From assembly GCA_937139155.1 (NCBI GenBank), contig CAKZPI010000042.1:66087-130086 (forward strand): a stretch of DNA of 64,000 nt, given 5' to 3'. The translations under genes and the position numbers were made by a program. This document shows, in pieces, positions 8,509 through 18,100 of this stretch (position 1 is the first letter of the stretch; each line of letters begins with the position of its first letter). This DNA is from an uncultured Flavobacteriales bacterium. GTDB taxonomy: Bacteria > Bacteroidota > Bacteroidia > Flavobacteriales > JBLHRE01. The notes beneath the pieces were generated by a model. The model was not told the DNA's origin, did no database searches, and worked only from the letters and a program-made list of their open reading frames with translations.

Positions 8509-9390
8509 TTAATATGCCTTTCCCTGCACGGCTTCCAGGGTATTTTTAAGCAACATGGCTCTGGTCATGGGCCCTACTCCACCAGGCACAGGTGTGATGA
8601 AACTAGCCTTGGGGGCTACTGCCTCAAAGTCTACGTCTCCCTTAAGTCTAAAGCCTGATTTCCGGCTTGAATCGGGTACTCTGGTAGTTCCAACATCAAT
8701 GATTACAGATCCTTCCTTCACCATATCGGCTTGAATGAATTCCGGTTTGCCCAGTGCACAAATCAAGATATCGGCTTGTTGGCAAAGTTCTTTTAGGTTT
8801 TTGGTTCGGCTATGGCAAAGGGTTACCGTACAGTTCCCTGGATAGGCATTTCGAGCCATAAGCACAGACACAGGAGACCCTACAATATGGCTTCTTCCAA
8901 CCACTACGCAATGCTTTCCTGAGGTTTCAATACCATGTCGTTTGATCAACTGTACAATACCATAAGGAGTTGCAGGAAGGAAGCCTGGGAAATTCAGCAT
9001 CATATTTCCCACATTTTGGGGGTGAAACCCGTCTACGTCTTTATCCGGACGAATGGCCATGATTACCCTTTTCTCATTGATGTGTTTTGGAAGGGGAAGC
9101 TGAACAATAAATCCGTCTACATCCGGATTGTCATTTAGCTTCTTAATTTCCTCCATCAATTTATCTTCCGATACACTCTCCTCAAGGTGAATGAGGGTTG
9201 ATTCGAAGCCTACTTCCGCACAATCCCGCATTTTCGCATTGACATAGGTTACAGAGCCTCCGTCATTGCCTACAAGAATAGCTGCTAAATGGGGTTTCTT
9301 AGAGCCCACGGCCTGAAGTTCTTCAACGGCACGGGCAATTTCATCTTTAATGGTAGCGGCTGTTTTTTTTCCGTCTAGAATATTATTCAT
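8509..9390 (-). CDS. folD: Bifunctional methylenetetrahydrofolate dehydrogenase/cyclohydrolase FolD
   Basis: FolD interconverts 5,10-methylene-THF and 10-formyl-THF in cytoplasmic one-carbon metabolism. The 293-residue product is the normal length. It shows [14 protein letters not shown] (catalytic Tyr and Lys region near 49-63), the [10 protein letters not shown] motif near 92-101, [18 protein letters not shown] in the NADP-binding domain near 161-178, and the terminal [14 protein letters not shown] signature near 267-280. It follows ffh with a 2 bp gap, so the two are co-transcribed. Confidence 0.96.
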   Translation of the reverse strand: MNNILDGKKTAATIKDEIARAVEELQAVGSKKPHLAAILVGNDGGSVTYVNAKMRDCAEVGFESTLIHLEESVSEDKLMEEIKKLNDNPDVDGFIVQLPLPKHINEKRVIMAIRPDKDVDGFHPQNVGNMMLNFPGFLPATPYGIVQLIKRHGIETSGKHCVVVGRSHIVGSPVSVLMARNAYPGNCTVTLCHSRTKNLKELCQQADILICALGKPEFIQADMVKEGSVIIDVGTTRVPDSSRKSGFRLKGDVDFEAVAPKASFITPVPGGVGPMTRAMLLKNTLEAVQGKAY

Positions 9391-9392
9391 CC

Positions 9393-10730
9393 TTATCGCA
9401 TTCCAGGGTTATTCTTCATCATGTTCATGAGGGCCTTTCCTTTGCCACCTTGCATCATTTTCATCATTTTGCTCATATCGGCAAATTGTTTCATAAGACG
9501 GTTCACCTCATTCACAGAAGTTCCAGAGCCCTGAGCAATACGTTTTCTTCTGCTGCCATTAATGAGCTTCGGGTTTTCTCTCTCTTCCTTGGTCATAGAA
9601 TGTATGATGGCTTCCACCCCTTTGAAGGCGTCATCATCAATGTCCATGTTTTTCATCATTTTACCCATACCCGGAAGCATGCCCATTAGGTCCTTCATAT
9701 TACCCATTTTCTTAATCTGGGCAATTTGTTTTAGGAAGTCGTTAAAGTCAAATTGGTTTTTGGCAATTTTCTTTTGAATCCTCCGGGCTTCCTCTTCGTC
9801 GTATTGTTCTTGGGCACGCTCAACAAGACTTACAACGTCACCCATTCCCAAAATCCGATCGGCCATTCTGCTTGGGTGGAAAACATCCAAGGCTTCCATT
9901 TTCTCACCAGTACCAATGAACTTAATTGGCTTATCAACCACCGAACGAATGGAAAGTGCAGCACCACCACGGGTATCCCCATCTAATTTGGTAAGAATAA
10001 CCCCCTCGTAATTTAGAACATCGTTGAAGGCTTTGGCGGTATTAACTGCATCCTGCCCCGTCATGGAGTCAACCACAAATAGGGTTTCGTCAGGTTTGAT
10101 GGCCTTGTGAATGCTCCGAATCTCCTCCATCATCTCCCCGTCAATGGCCAAACGACCCGCGGTATCCACAATGACTAGGTTGTTTCCATTTGCTTTAGCA
10201 TGGGCAAGGGCGTTTTTGGCAATTTTCACTGGGTCCAAATTCCCCTCCTCGGTGTACACCGGAACTTCGATTTGTTGCCCTAAAACTTTCAATTGCTCAA
10301 TTGCAGCCGGACGGTAAACATCGCAGGCTACAAGCAAAGGATTCATGGCCTTTTTCTTTTTAAGGTGCAAGGCTAGTTTTCCTGAATGAGTGGTTTTACC
10401 TGAACCCTGTAAACCGGCCATTAAAATAACCGATGGTTTATTTTCAAGTTGTAAATCACTGGCTTCACCCCCCATAAGGTCGGCCAATTCATCCCTCACA
10501 ATTTTGACCAATACCTGCCCTGGGTTTAGGGAGGTAAGCACCTTTGAACCAAGGGCTTTATCTTTTACAGTATTGGTGAAGTCTTTGGCGGTTTTGAAGT
10601 TAACATCCGCGTCAAGCAGAGCCTTTCTAACCTCTTTCAAAGTTTCAGCTACATTGATCTCGGTAATTTGACCGTGACCTTTTAAAATCTTAAACGAGCG
10701 TTCGAGCTTATCCGATAAATTTTCAAACAT
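9393..10730 (-). CDS. ffh: Signal recognition particle protein Ffh (SRP54)
   Basis: Ffh is the GTPase that, with SRP RNA, delivers nascent membrane proteins to FtsY. The 445-residue protein has an N-terminal helical bundle and a G domain with P-loop GLQGSGKT (residues 106-113). VDTAGR and [10 protein letters not shown] follow, then a methionine-rich M domain (repeated KMMKMM and NMMKN near the end) that binds RNA and signal peptides. A -7 box (TAATTTTG) lies 22 bp upstream of the ATG. Confidence 0.97.
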   Translation of the reverse strand: MFENLSDKLERSFKILKGHGQITEINVAETLKEVRKALLDADVNFKTAKDFTNTVKDKALGSKVLTSLNPGQVLVKIVRDELADLMGGEASDLQLENKPSVILMAGLQGSGKTTHSGKLALHLKKKKAMNPLLVACDVYRPAAIEQLKVLGQQIEVPVYTEEGNLDPVKIAKNALAHAKANGNNLVIVDTAGRLAIDGEMMEEIRSIHKAIKPDETLFVVDSMTGQDAVNTAKAFNDVLNYEGVILTKLDGDTRGGAALSIRSVVDKPIKFIGTGEKMEALDVFHPSRMADRILGMGDVVSLVERAQEQYDEEEARRIQKKIAKNQFDFNDFLKQIAQIKKMGNMKDLMGMLPGMGKMMKNMDIDDDAFKGVEAIIHSMTKEERENPKLINGSRRKRIAQGSGTSVNEVNRLMKQFADMSKMMKMMQGGKGKALMNMMKNNPGMR

Positions 10731-10752
10731 AATGCCTTGTTTTCTGGGCTTG

Positions 10753-10760
10753 CAAAATTA
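10753..10760 (-). promoter_or_regulatory. Candidate -7 box of the ffh-folD operon
   Basis: TAATTTTG on the minus strand matches TAnnTTTG and lies in the 35 bp gap between argS and ffh. No clear TTTG was seen at the expected -33 spacing, so support is partial. Confidence 0.5.
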
Positions 10761-10765
10761 ACCAA

Positions 10766-12544
10766 TTACATGCGTTCTGGAACCTGAATACCGAGAAGAT
10801 CCATCCCTTTGCGAATAATCTCAGCCACTGCTTGGCTCATAGTTACTCTAAAGGCTATGGCATCTTGGTTCTCATCGTTCCAAATGCTTATGTTTTGATA
10901 AAATTGATTGTAGGTTTTTACGAGATCGTAAAGATAATTTGATAGTACCGCAGGTGAATAGTTCTCAGCGGCTTCCTGAATGATTTCAGGGAACAAACAA
11001 ATGTTCTTGACAACCTCTATTTCAATTTGTTGAGGATTGTATTGTTCAAGATTACCCTGGGCCTCTCCTCTTTTTAAAAGGGAAGAAATTCGAGCATGGG
11101 TGTATTGAATAAAGGGCCCTGTATTTCCGGTAAAGTCAATGGATTCTTCCGGATTAAAAAGCATGCGTTTCTTTGGGTCAACCTTGAGAATGAAGTATTT
11201 CAAGGCTCCCTGACCTAAGGTTTCAAAAAGCCAGTCTTTTTCTTCCTGATCAAAGCCTTCCAGTTTACCCAGCTCCTCAGAGCTTCTTCTGGCCGTTTCC
11301 TTCATTTCCTCCAGCAAATCATCCGCATCCACCACGGTACCCTCTCTTGACTTCATTTTCCCAGTAGGAAGGTCCACCATGCCGTAGGATAAATGGAAAC
11401 ATTTTTCAGCCCAGTCATATCCTAGTTTCTGTAGAATTAGGAACAATACCCTGAAATGGTAATCTTGCTCATTTCCAACGGTATACACCTGTCTATCAAC
11501 CTTAAAATCTTGAAATCTTTGAATGGCTGTACCAATGTCCTGGGTCATATAAACGGCCGTACCATCCGCTCGCAATACAAGCTTTTCGTCAAGACCTTCA
11601 TCGGTTAGGTCGCACCAAACCGATCCATCTTCCTTTTTAAAGAATACCCCTTTTGATAGACCTTCCTCAACCACTTTTTTACCCAATAGGTAAGTCTCCG
11701 ATTCGTAATAGTTCTTATCAAAATCTACCCCCAGTCTATTGTAGGTGGCGTCAAATCCCTGGTAAACCCAATCGTTCATTTTCTCCCATAGGGCTACCGT
11801 TTCAGGATCATTTTTCTCCCATTTCCGAAGTAAATCTTGGGCCTCCATCAAAGAGGGGGCTTTTTTCTTGGCCTCATCTTCTGGCATTCCATTGTCTACC
11901 AGTTTCTTTATTTCCTCCTTATAGGTTTTATCAAAGGCAACATAGTATTTCCCCACCAAGTGGTCCCCCTTGAGTCCGGTAGACTCAGGCGTTTCTTTAC
12001 CTCCGGCTTTTTGCCAAGCCAGCATACTTTTGCAAATATGAATGCCTCGGTCGTTGATGATTTGAACCTTGATGGATGGTTTTCCTGAAGCAGCAATTAT
12101 TTTACTCACTGAATAACCCAGCAAAATATTACGGATATGCCCTAGGTGAAGCGGCTTGTTTGTGTTCGGAGATGAATACTCAACCAAGATTGCCGGATCC
12201 TCATTTCTAAGGGGTTTAAATCCGAAGTTGTCATCCTTGGTCAAACTTACTAACTCACTGATCCAGTATTTCTTATCAATTTCTATATTAAGAAACCCTT
12301 TAACTGTATTGAATCCGGTAACCAGTTCAGAATTGGCCTTTAAATACTGTCCCAATTCTTCTCCAATCACTTCAGGCTTTTTTCTAAGAAGTTTGGTAAG
12401 AGCAAAGCAAACCAAGGTAATATCACCGGCAAATTCTTTGCGAGTAGATTGGAAATTAATGGAGCTTGATTCTGCTTCAACCTGAAAAACAGATTGAATG
12501 GCTCGAAGGATTACGGGTTGAAGTTTATTTTCTAAGGATTTCAT
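10766..12544 (-). CDS. argS: Arginyl-tRNA synthetase
   Basis: This class I synthetase charges tRNA-Arg. The 592-residue product has the usual N-terminal additional domain (residues 1-100), SSPNTNKPLHLGHIRN with the HIGH-type HLGH at 133-136, the diverged KMSKS loop MKSREGT near 397-403, and a C-terminal anticodon-binding helical domain ending GIQVPERM. It overlaps the arginase gene by 4 bp (ATGA-type), so both come from one transcript. Pairing arginine charging with arginine breakdown in one operon is noteworthy but may be incidental. Confidence 0.97.
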   Translation of the reverse strand: MKSLENKLQPVILRAIQSVFQVEAESSSINFQSTRKEFAGDITLVCFALTKLLRKKPEVIGEELGQYLKANSELVTGFNTVKGFLNIEIDKKYWISELVSLTKDDNFGFKPLRNEDPAILVEYSSPNTNKPLHLGHIRNILLGYSVSKIIAASGKPSIKVQIINDRGIHICKSMLAWQKAGGKETPESTGLKGDHLVGKYYVAFDKTYKEEIKKLVDNGMPEDEAKKKAPSLMEAQDLLRKWEKNDPETVALWEKMNDWVYQGFDATYNRLGVDFDKNYYESETYLLGKKVVEEGLSKGVFFKKEDGSVWCDLTDEGLDEKLVLRADGTAVYMTQDIGTAIQRFQDFKVDRQVYTVGNEQDYHFRVLFLILQKLGYDWAEKCFHLSYGMVDLPTGKMKSREGTVVDADDLLEEMKETARRSSEELGKLEGFDQEEKDWLFETLGQGALKYFILKVDPKKRMLFNPEESIDFTGNTGPFIQYTHARISSLLKRGEAQGNLEQYNPQQIEIEVVKNICLFPEIIQEAAENYSPAVLSNYLYDLVKTYNQFYQNISIWNDENQDAIAFRVTMSQAVAEIIRKGMDLLGIQVPERM

Positions 12545-13488
12545 CTTTTGTTCAATTCATTTATGGTTTCCACCAAAACCCTATAACTGGTTTCTGCCAT
12601 GACGTTTCCTTTTTCATCAAGGGTAGGATTGATTTCAACCATTTCCATACATTCAACCTTATCCCAAGCGGCAAAGCCCCTCATGATTTCTGTGGCCTCC
12701 TCTTCGGTTAAACCGTTAGATACCGGGGTTCCGGTTCCTCTAGAAATTAAGTCGCAGTCCATAGAGTCCACATCAAAAGAAATATAAACCAGATCACAGT
12801 CTTTCAATTGCTCCTGAACCGTTTCCACCGCCCATTTCCCACCGTTTTCACGAACTTCAGAGGTTTCGATGTTGCGAATCCCAAGCTTATCCAAAAGGAA
12901 GTTTTCAGGCTCTTCAGTATCTCGAACTGCGATAAAAACAAGATCCTCTGGTTTCACTCTTGCCTCTGCCCCTTTCATAAGATTCCAGGCATCAAGCGCG
13001 ATATGACTCACTTCATTGATTTGTCTTTCTTCATTGTTTACACCCAAGGCAGTAGCTAAGGGCATACCGTGAACATTTCCTGAGGGTGTAGTGTATGGTG
13101 AGTGAAGGTCAGCATGAGCATCTACCCAAACCACCCCAAGTCGTTTTTTCGGATACGCGGCTTTAATTCCGGCTATGGTACCTCCTGCAGAACTATGGTC
13201 ACCAGCAATGATGAAAGGAAAATCACCGTTAGAAAGGCTTTGCTTTACCCTTGCAGAAATTTTCTCATACATACGGGCAATCCCTGCAATGCGAATGGCA
13301 TTTGGGGTGTTTACTGGTTTGTAAATTAGGTTGTTTTCGGTTGGAACCGGGTCGAATTTCAAGGTGTTGAAAAGATTTCCACCAGCGTTCCATTCTGCAA
13401 TTTGAAGGGCTTGCAGGCCTAAGCTTGATCCTCGGGTACCTGCCCCAAGTTCAGACATCACTGAAATTCCGTCAATTGTTCGTTTCAT
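12541..13488 (-). CDS. Arginase
   Basis: This ureohydrolase-family enzyme probably hydrolyses arginine to ornithine and urea. Manganese ligands are visible in FIIAGDHSSAGGT (residues ~92-104), VVWVDAHADLHSP (~119-131) and YISFDVDSMD (~231-240). The segment SPYTTPSGNVHGMPL resembles the arginase loop that holds the amino-acid part of the substrate, which favours arginase over agmatinase or formimidoylglutamase. Its 315 residues are typical. A promoter lies about 35 bp upstream, and it leads the arginase-argS transcript. Confidence 0.85.
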   Translation of the reverse strand: MKRTIDGISVMSELGAGTRGSSLGLQALQIAEWNAGGNLFNTLKFDPVPTENNLIYKPVNTPNAIRIAGIARMYEKISARVKQSLSNGDFPFIIAGDHSSAGGTIAGIKAAYPKKRLGVVWVDAHADLHSPYTTPSGNVHGMPLATALGVNNEERQINEVSHIALDAWNLMKGAEARVKPEDLVFIAVRDTEEPENFLLDKLGIRNIETSEVRENGGKWAVETVQEQLKDCDLVYISFDVDSMDCDLISRGTGTPVSNGLTEEEATEIMRGFAAWDKVECMEMVEINPTLDEKGNVMAETSYRVLVETINELNKR

Positions 13489-13522
13489 TTCCTAGGTTTT
13501 CCTTTAGTTTGCGGGGTGGGCG

Positions 13523-13551
13523 CAAAGGTAATTATCTATGCCTTGCACAAA
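13523..13551 (-). promoter_or_regulatory. Candidate promoter of the arginase-argS operon
   Basis: On the minus strand TTTG (13548-13551) is separated by 17 bp from TACCTTTG (13523-13530). The -7 box is a full match to TAnnTTTG, and the spacer is 2 bp shorter than the optimum. The predicted leader is about 29 nt. Confidence 0.6.
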
Positions 13552-13560
13552 AATCAAATT

Positions 13561-14340
13561 ATGGAAAGGAAATACATTCGTTTAGAACGTGAAAATAGGC
13601 TGACAACCATAGTATTAGACCGGCCTGAAAAACGAAATGCCCTAAATTCTGAATTTGTAGAAGAATTGAAGCAGGCCTTTGAAGAATTGAAAAACGATTC
13701 GGAGACCCGGGTGATTCGATTGAAATCTTCAGGCTCTGTGTTTTGCGCTGGGGCGGATTTGGCCTATTTGCAAAAACTTCAGTCGAATTCATTTGAAGAA
13801 AACCTTGAAGATAGCCGGGGGTTAAAAGGGCTTTTTGAGCTCATGTACACCCACCCCAAACCCATCATTGCCCAGGTTGAAGGAGCTGCAATTGCTGGGG
13901 GCTGTGGATTGGCCAGTGTTTGCGATTTGGTTTTTTCGGTTCCCGAGGCCAAGTATGGTTATACCGAAACCAAAATTGGATTCGTTCCTGCAATTGTATC
14001 GGTTTATCTAATGCGGAAAATTGGGGAATCTATGGCCCGAGACATCCTTTTAACAGGAAGAATTTTCAATGCCAACGAAGCCAAGGCCATGGGTTTAATT
14101 CAATATATTTACCAAGTGGATGAAATAGACCAGGCGGTTAAGGAATTCGCTGAAAAGTGGGCAAAAGAAACTTCAGGAGACTCCATTGCATTGACCAAAA
14201 AACTCATAGCAGAGGTTCAGTCTAAACCCATTCATGAGGCCTTTGAATATGCTGCCCATATGAATGCCCAAGCAAGAGAAACCCCCGATTGCAAAGCTGG
14301 AATTGGAGCTTTCTTAAACAAAGAGAAAATTAATTGGTAA
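13561..14340 (+). CDS. Enoyl-CoA hydratase/isomerase family protein
   Basis: This 259-residue crotonase-fold protein has LDRPEKRNALN near residues 20-30, the oxyanion-hole segment FCAGADLAYL near 61-70, and AAIAGGCGLASVCDLVF near 107-123. Such enzymes hydrate or isomerise acyl-CoA thioesters; family members also include methylglutaconyl-CoA hydratase, so the exact substrate is open. The ATG at 13561 is chosen because the longer GTG frame at 13516 adds fifteen residues that lie over the arginase promoter and do not fit the family. It is divergent from arginase, and the next gene starts 15 bp after its stop. Confidence 0.88.
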   Translation: MERKYIRLERENRLTTIVLDRPEKRNALNSEFVEELKQAFEELKNDSETRVIRLKSSGSVFCAGADLAYLQKLQSNSFEENLEDSRGLKGLFELMYTHPKPIIAQVEGAAIAGGCGLASVCDLVFSVPEAKYGYTETKIGFVPAIVSVYLMRKIGESMARDILLTGRIFNANEAKAMGLIQYIYQVDEIDQAVKEFAEKWAKETSGDSIALTKKLIAEVQSKPIHEAFEYAAHMNAQARETPDCKAGIGAFLNKEKINW

Positions 14341-14355
14341 TCCTATATTTTTATT

Positions 14356-15033
14356 ATGCGTAAACTATTGACAGTTGCACTAGCCTTTGGACTAAGTCTT
14401 GGGTTTAGCCAAGATTTAATGGCTCAAAAGGTGCTTAAAGAAGGAAAGGTGAATTTTGAAATTTCCTATCCTGATCTACCCGAAGAAGCTAAAGCATATG
14501 CTTCTATGCTCCCCTCTGAAATGATTATGTATTTCAAGAAAGAAATGGCCCGAGTTGAAATTAGCATGGGCATGGGAGAATCTGTAACCATCACCAATTC
14601 AGAAACTGGAGAGTTGATTCAGTTAATGGATTTGATGGGGAATAAATATGCTACCAAAATGTCAAAGGAGGATTTGGAAGAAAACCAAGAAGATGCTCCT
14701 GAATTTGAGGTAGAGTACTCTGATGAAACGCGCGAAATTGCAGGTTATACTTGTAAAAAAGCGGTTGTTTCTGCTGAAGGAAGTACCGTTGATGTTTGGT
14801 ATACCGAAGACCTAGAAGTTAAAGCTCAGTCTGGAAACAGAAACCCAATGCTTGAGAATGTTAAGGGCTTCCCAATGGAGTATAGCGTTACTCAGGGTCA
14901 GTTAACCATGGTTTTCTCGGCCACTTCCGTGGAAAAGGAAAAAGTAGACGGTGAACTCTTTGAAATTCCTGACGATTATGAGATTAAAACTCCTGAGGAG
15001 TTTCGTTCTGCCGTAGGTGGAATGGGTGGTTGA
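14356..15033 (+). CDS. Secreted DUF4412-like protein
   Basis: The 225-residue protein has a signal peptide (cleavage near LMAQK). The mature part has a GLPGLI/DUF4412-like pattern: a strand VNFEISYPD, an NSETGELIQLMDLMGNKYATKM segment broken by short turns, then IAGYTCKKAVV, VDVWYTEDLEV and GFPMEYSV. These proteins are common periplasmic or surface proteins of Bacteroidota with no established function. It lies 15 bp after the enoyl-CoA hydratase gene, with a strong terminator 25 bp after its stop. Confidence 0.75.
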   Translation: MRKLLTVALAFGLSLGFSQDLMAQKVLKEGKVNFEISYPDLPEEAKAYASMLPSEMIMYFKKEMARVEISMGMGESVTITNSETGELIQLMDLMGNKYATKMSKEDLEENQEDAPEFEVEYSDETREIAGYTCKKAVVSAEGSTVDVWYTEDLEVKAQSGNRNPMLENVKGFPMEYSVTQGQLTMVFSATSVEKEKVDGELFEIPDDYEIKTPEEFRSAVGGMGG

Positions 15034-15052
15034 TTTCCATTCAAAACCCAAC

Positions 15053-15090
15053 AAAAAAGCCGTCCCCATAAAAAGGACGGCTTTTTTTAT
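15053..15090. terminator. Bidirectional rho-independent terminator
   Basis: A 7-bp stem, GCCGTCC (15059-15065) with GGACGGC (15075-15081), is flanked by six As on the left and seven Ts on the right. It can end both the plus-strand DUF4412-like gene and the minus-strand adhesin gene, whose stop is 12 bp away. Confidence 0.92.
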
Positions 15091-15101
15091 GCCTCGATTT
15101 A

Positions 15102-18100
15102 TTATTCAACCACAATGAATTTCTTGGCCACTACCCTATTCTCTTGGTCAACCAATTCAAAACTATAATGCCCAGCACTTAGTTCATCCACCAAAATGCC
15201 CATAAGATTCTCTCCTTCCTCTATCATGATTTGTTTTTGAAGGGCTATATCTCCTCCAAGCACATTCCGAACCATAAGGTCTACCATGCCTGAATTGGCC
15301 GACCTAAATTCAAAGGTCAACTGTGACTGGTAATTAGGGTTCACCGGAACGGGGTATAAATTCACGATCTCGATGCTTGAAACTTCTGAAATCTCTTCCT
15401 CCTGTGGTTTGGGGTCTTCTTGATTTTGAGATCCTCCTTCAGGGATGGTGATTGAAACCAAATAATCTTCAACCTCGCCGTATTGGTAAACTGCACAAGG
15501 ACCCGATGGGTATCCGTTCCACTTCATCAATACCCGCATATGGGTGAGTCCACCAAGGGCTGTTTGAGGCACGGTAAATTGCCCAGTTACAGCCGAGGTT
15601 CCATGGCCATAGAATACTTTCTCCCCCGGATCGTCAAAGTCTCCGTCTTGATTGAAGTCTATCCAAACTTTCCAGTATTCATCATAATTTTGATTTGCAT
15701 AGCCTGGAGTTAGGCAAAGACTCAAACTTTGTCCGGCAACCATGGGAACGGTTTGGGAGGTATAGTCACCGTACCCACCATTATTACCACTTGTATTGGT
15801 GAAGCTTCCAAATTGAACTTTGTTGATCCACTCGTAATTCGTATTGGTTGCATAGGCATCACATGGTCCGCCAATTACGGTTACGGTAGACTGACAAGAA
15901 TCTATCGAACCGCTGCTATTGCTCACATACAGAGTTACTTGATAATCTCCTGAGCTGGTGAAATCGGTTTGACTTGCTGAGAAACTCAAGCTGCCGCAAC
16001 CACCTGTTGAGCCATTGTCTAAGTCTTCAGGATTCAATTGAGCCGAACCATTTACCAGAGTCAAATTCAAATCTTGGCATGCAGCAAGCACCTCTGATTC
16101 TGCAGAGTCTAGACTTAAGCTTATGGTTTTAGAGCAATTGGATTGGTCAGTTATGGTAACCGTATAAGAACCTGAACATAAATCAGAGATTGAGCTTGTA
16201 GTCTCCCCATTGCTCCATAAATAAGTATATGGTGGTCTTCCTCCAACTGGATTTAAAGCAATGCTTCCGTTGCAAGCAGGTGTTAAGGAACAAGGGTTTC
16301 CTTGTCCATCTGTATAACCCACCACCTCAAAGTCTCCAATGGTATCCCCAAGAATATCAATGGAACAGGATGTATGAACTTCATTATAAACCGAGGTACC
16401 TACTATTTTAAGGAAGGCCTTAGATTCAAATCTTCCTTGTGAATCAAAACCATTGGCCACTATTTCATCGCCATTCTGAATGCCTTGGAAACTATTGGTC
16501 ACCGTGGATTTATTCTTATTATAAATTTCTAAATCCACCGTGCCAGATCCAATATAAACAAACCGAACCTGCTTCATTTTCCCTTCACAGTCACAGTTTT
16601 CAGGAGCAACCGGTTCGCAATCAGCTGGGGTTATGGATGGATTTAAGGCAATTTGATCTACACCGTTTGAGTCTAAAACCGTAAGGGTCAGGGTGCATTC
16701 AGAAAGGTTGCCACTTTGATCATAAGCCTGAACTTCAATTAAATGATCTCCAAGATCTTCACAGGTGAACTGAGTTTTTGAAAGGGAAATGCTGGATATT
16801 CCACAAGCGTCAAAGCTTGTTGAAAGGTCTGAAGGACTAAGGTTCAGCTCCCCATCAGAGTCTAAATACATTACTGCGTCAAAACAGGATAAACTAGGAG
16901 CAACCGTATCTAAAATGCTAAGGTTGGCCGTGCATTGATTGGTATATTGACCCTGTGAATAAAGAGAAATTGCTGCTTCCTTATTTCCGATGTCATCACA
17001 ATCGAAATTCAAGTCTCCACAGCCCGTGCAAAGATCAATTTCCCCCAATCCGCCAGAACCGGCAAAATGAATAAGTATTTGACTTGCAGAGTCAGCTTGA
17101 AGGGAAACGTATTGCTGAGAATTATCTCCAAGTCCAAGAATTGAAGCAGTTACGGGTCCGTTGGGGGTAGTAACCGTCACCGAACCTCCATTTTCTTCAA
17201 CATCTACAAATCTAAATCCTTGAATGCTTGGGTAACCGCTCAGGCTTAAGCTTAAGGTTCCTCCGTTTCCATTATCATCCGGAATTCCATTATGTTCTTG
17301 AATAATGATCAAGTTGCCAAGGGCTGTTTGGTTGGAGCTTCCGCCAGAGCCAATACCCGGACCCCCATAGGCCTGGTTGGGGGTTCCTAAATCTACATCT
17401 TCCGTACTTGGATTTGAGCTATCATAAATCCAGGCTTCACCAATGCCACCGGTAGCGGATACATTCACAATTCCGTACCCCGCCAGTTGATTGGTTAAAT
17501 GGGTTCCATTACCAAGAGCAATGCCCTGGTCATCCGTATTAAAGTCAATGGTTTGGCATTCCGAAATACAAACGGATATGGAGTCAACCCCACAGGAGCT
17601 GAGGCTTCCTTGGATTAAATTCTGCGGATTCAGTTGGGCAAGCCCATTCTGATCTAAATAAAGATTAAGGTCTTGACAAGAAGGCTGAACAGCAAAGCTG
17701 TCTATAACCTCAATGACGGTTTGACAAATGCTTGAATTGCCTGATAAGTCAAAAACTTCAAGACTCACCCATTGATAGCCTATATCTGAGCAATTAAAGG
17801 AGCCCTTTGAAATAGAAACATGGTCTATCCCACAATTATCCGTTGAATTTAGGTTAATATCACTCGTCAAAATGGATGCAAACCCCGTTGAGTCAAGATA
17901 AATCACAAGGCTATCTCTACATACTGCCGTGGGAGAAAGGGTGTCAAGGAGGTTAATGGTCGACTGACAGCTTGAAGAGTTCCCAGAGGCATCCGTTGCC
18001 GTTAGAGTAACTGTATTCATTCCCAGATCGCTACAGGTGAAAACGGATTTATCCAAACTCAGGCTCACTTGGCTACAAGCATCGAAAGACCCATGGTCAA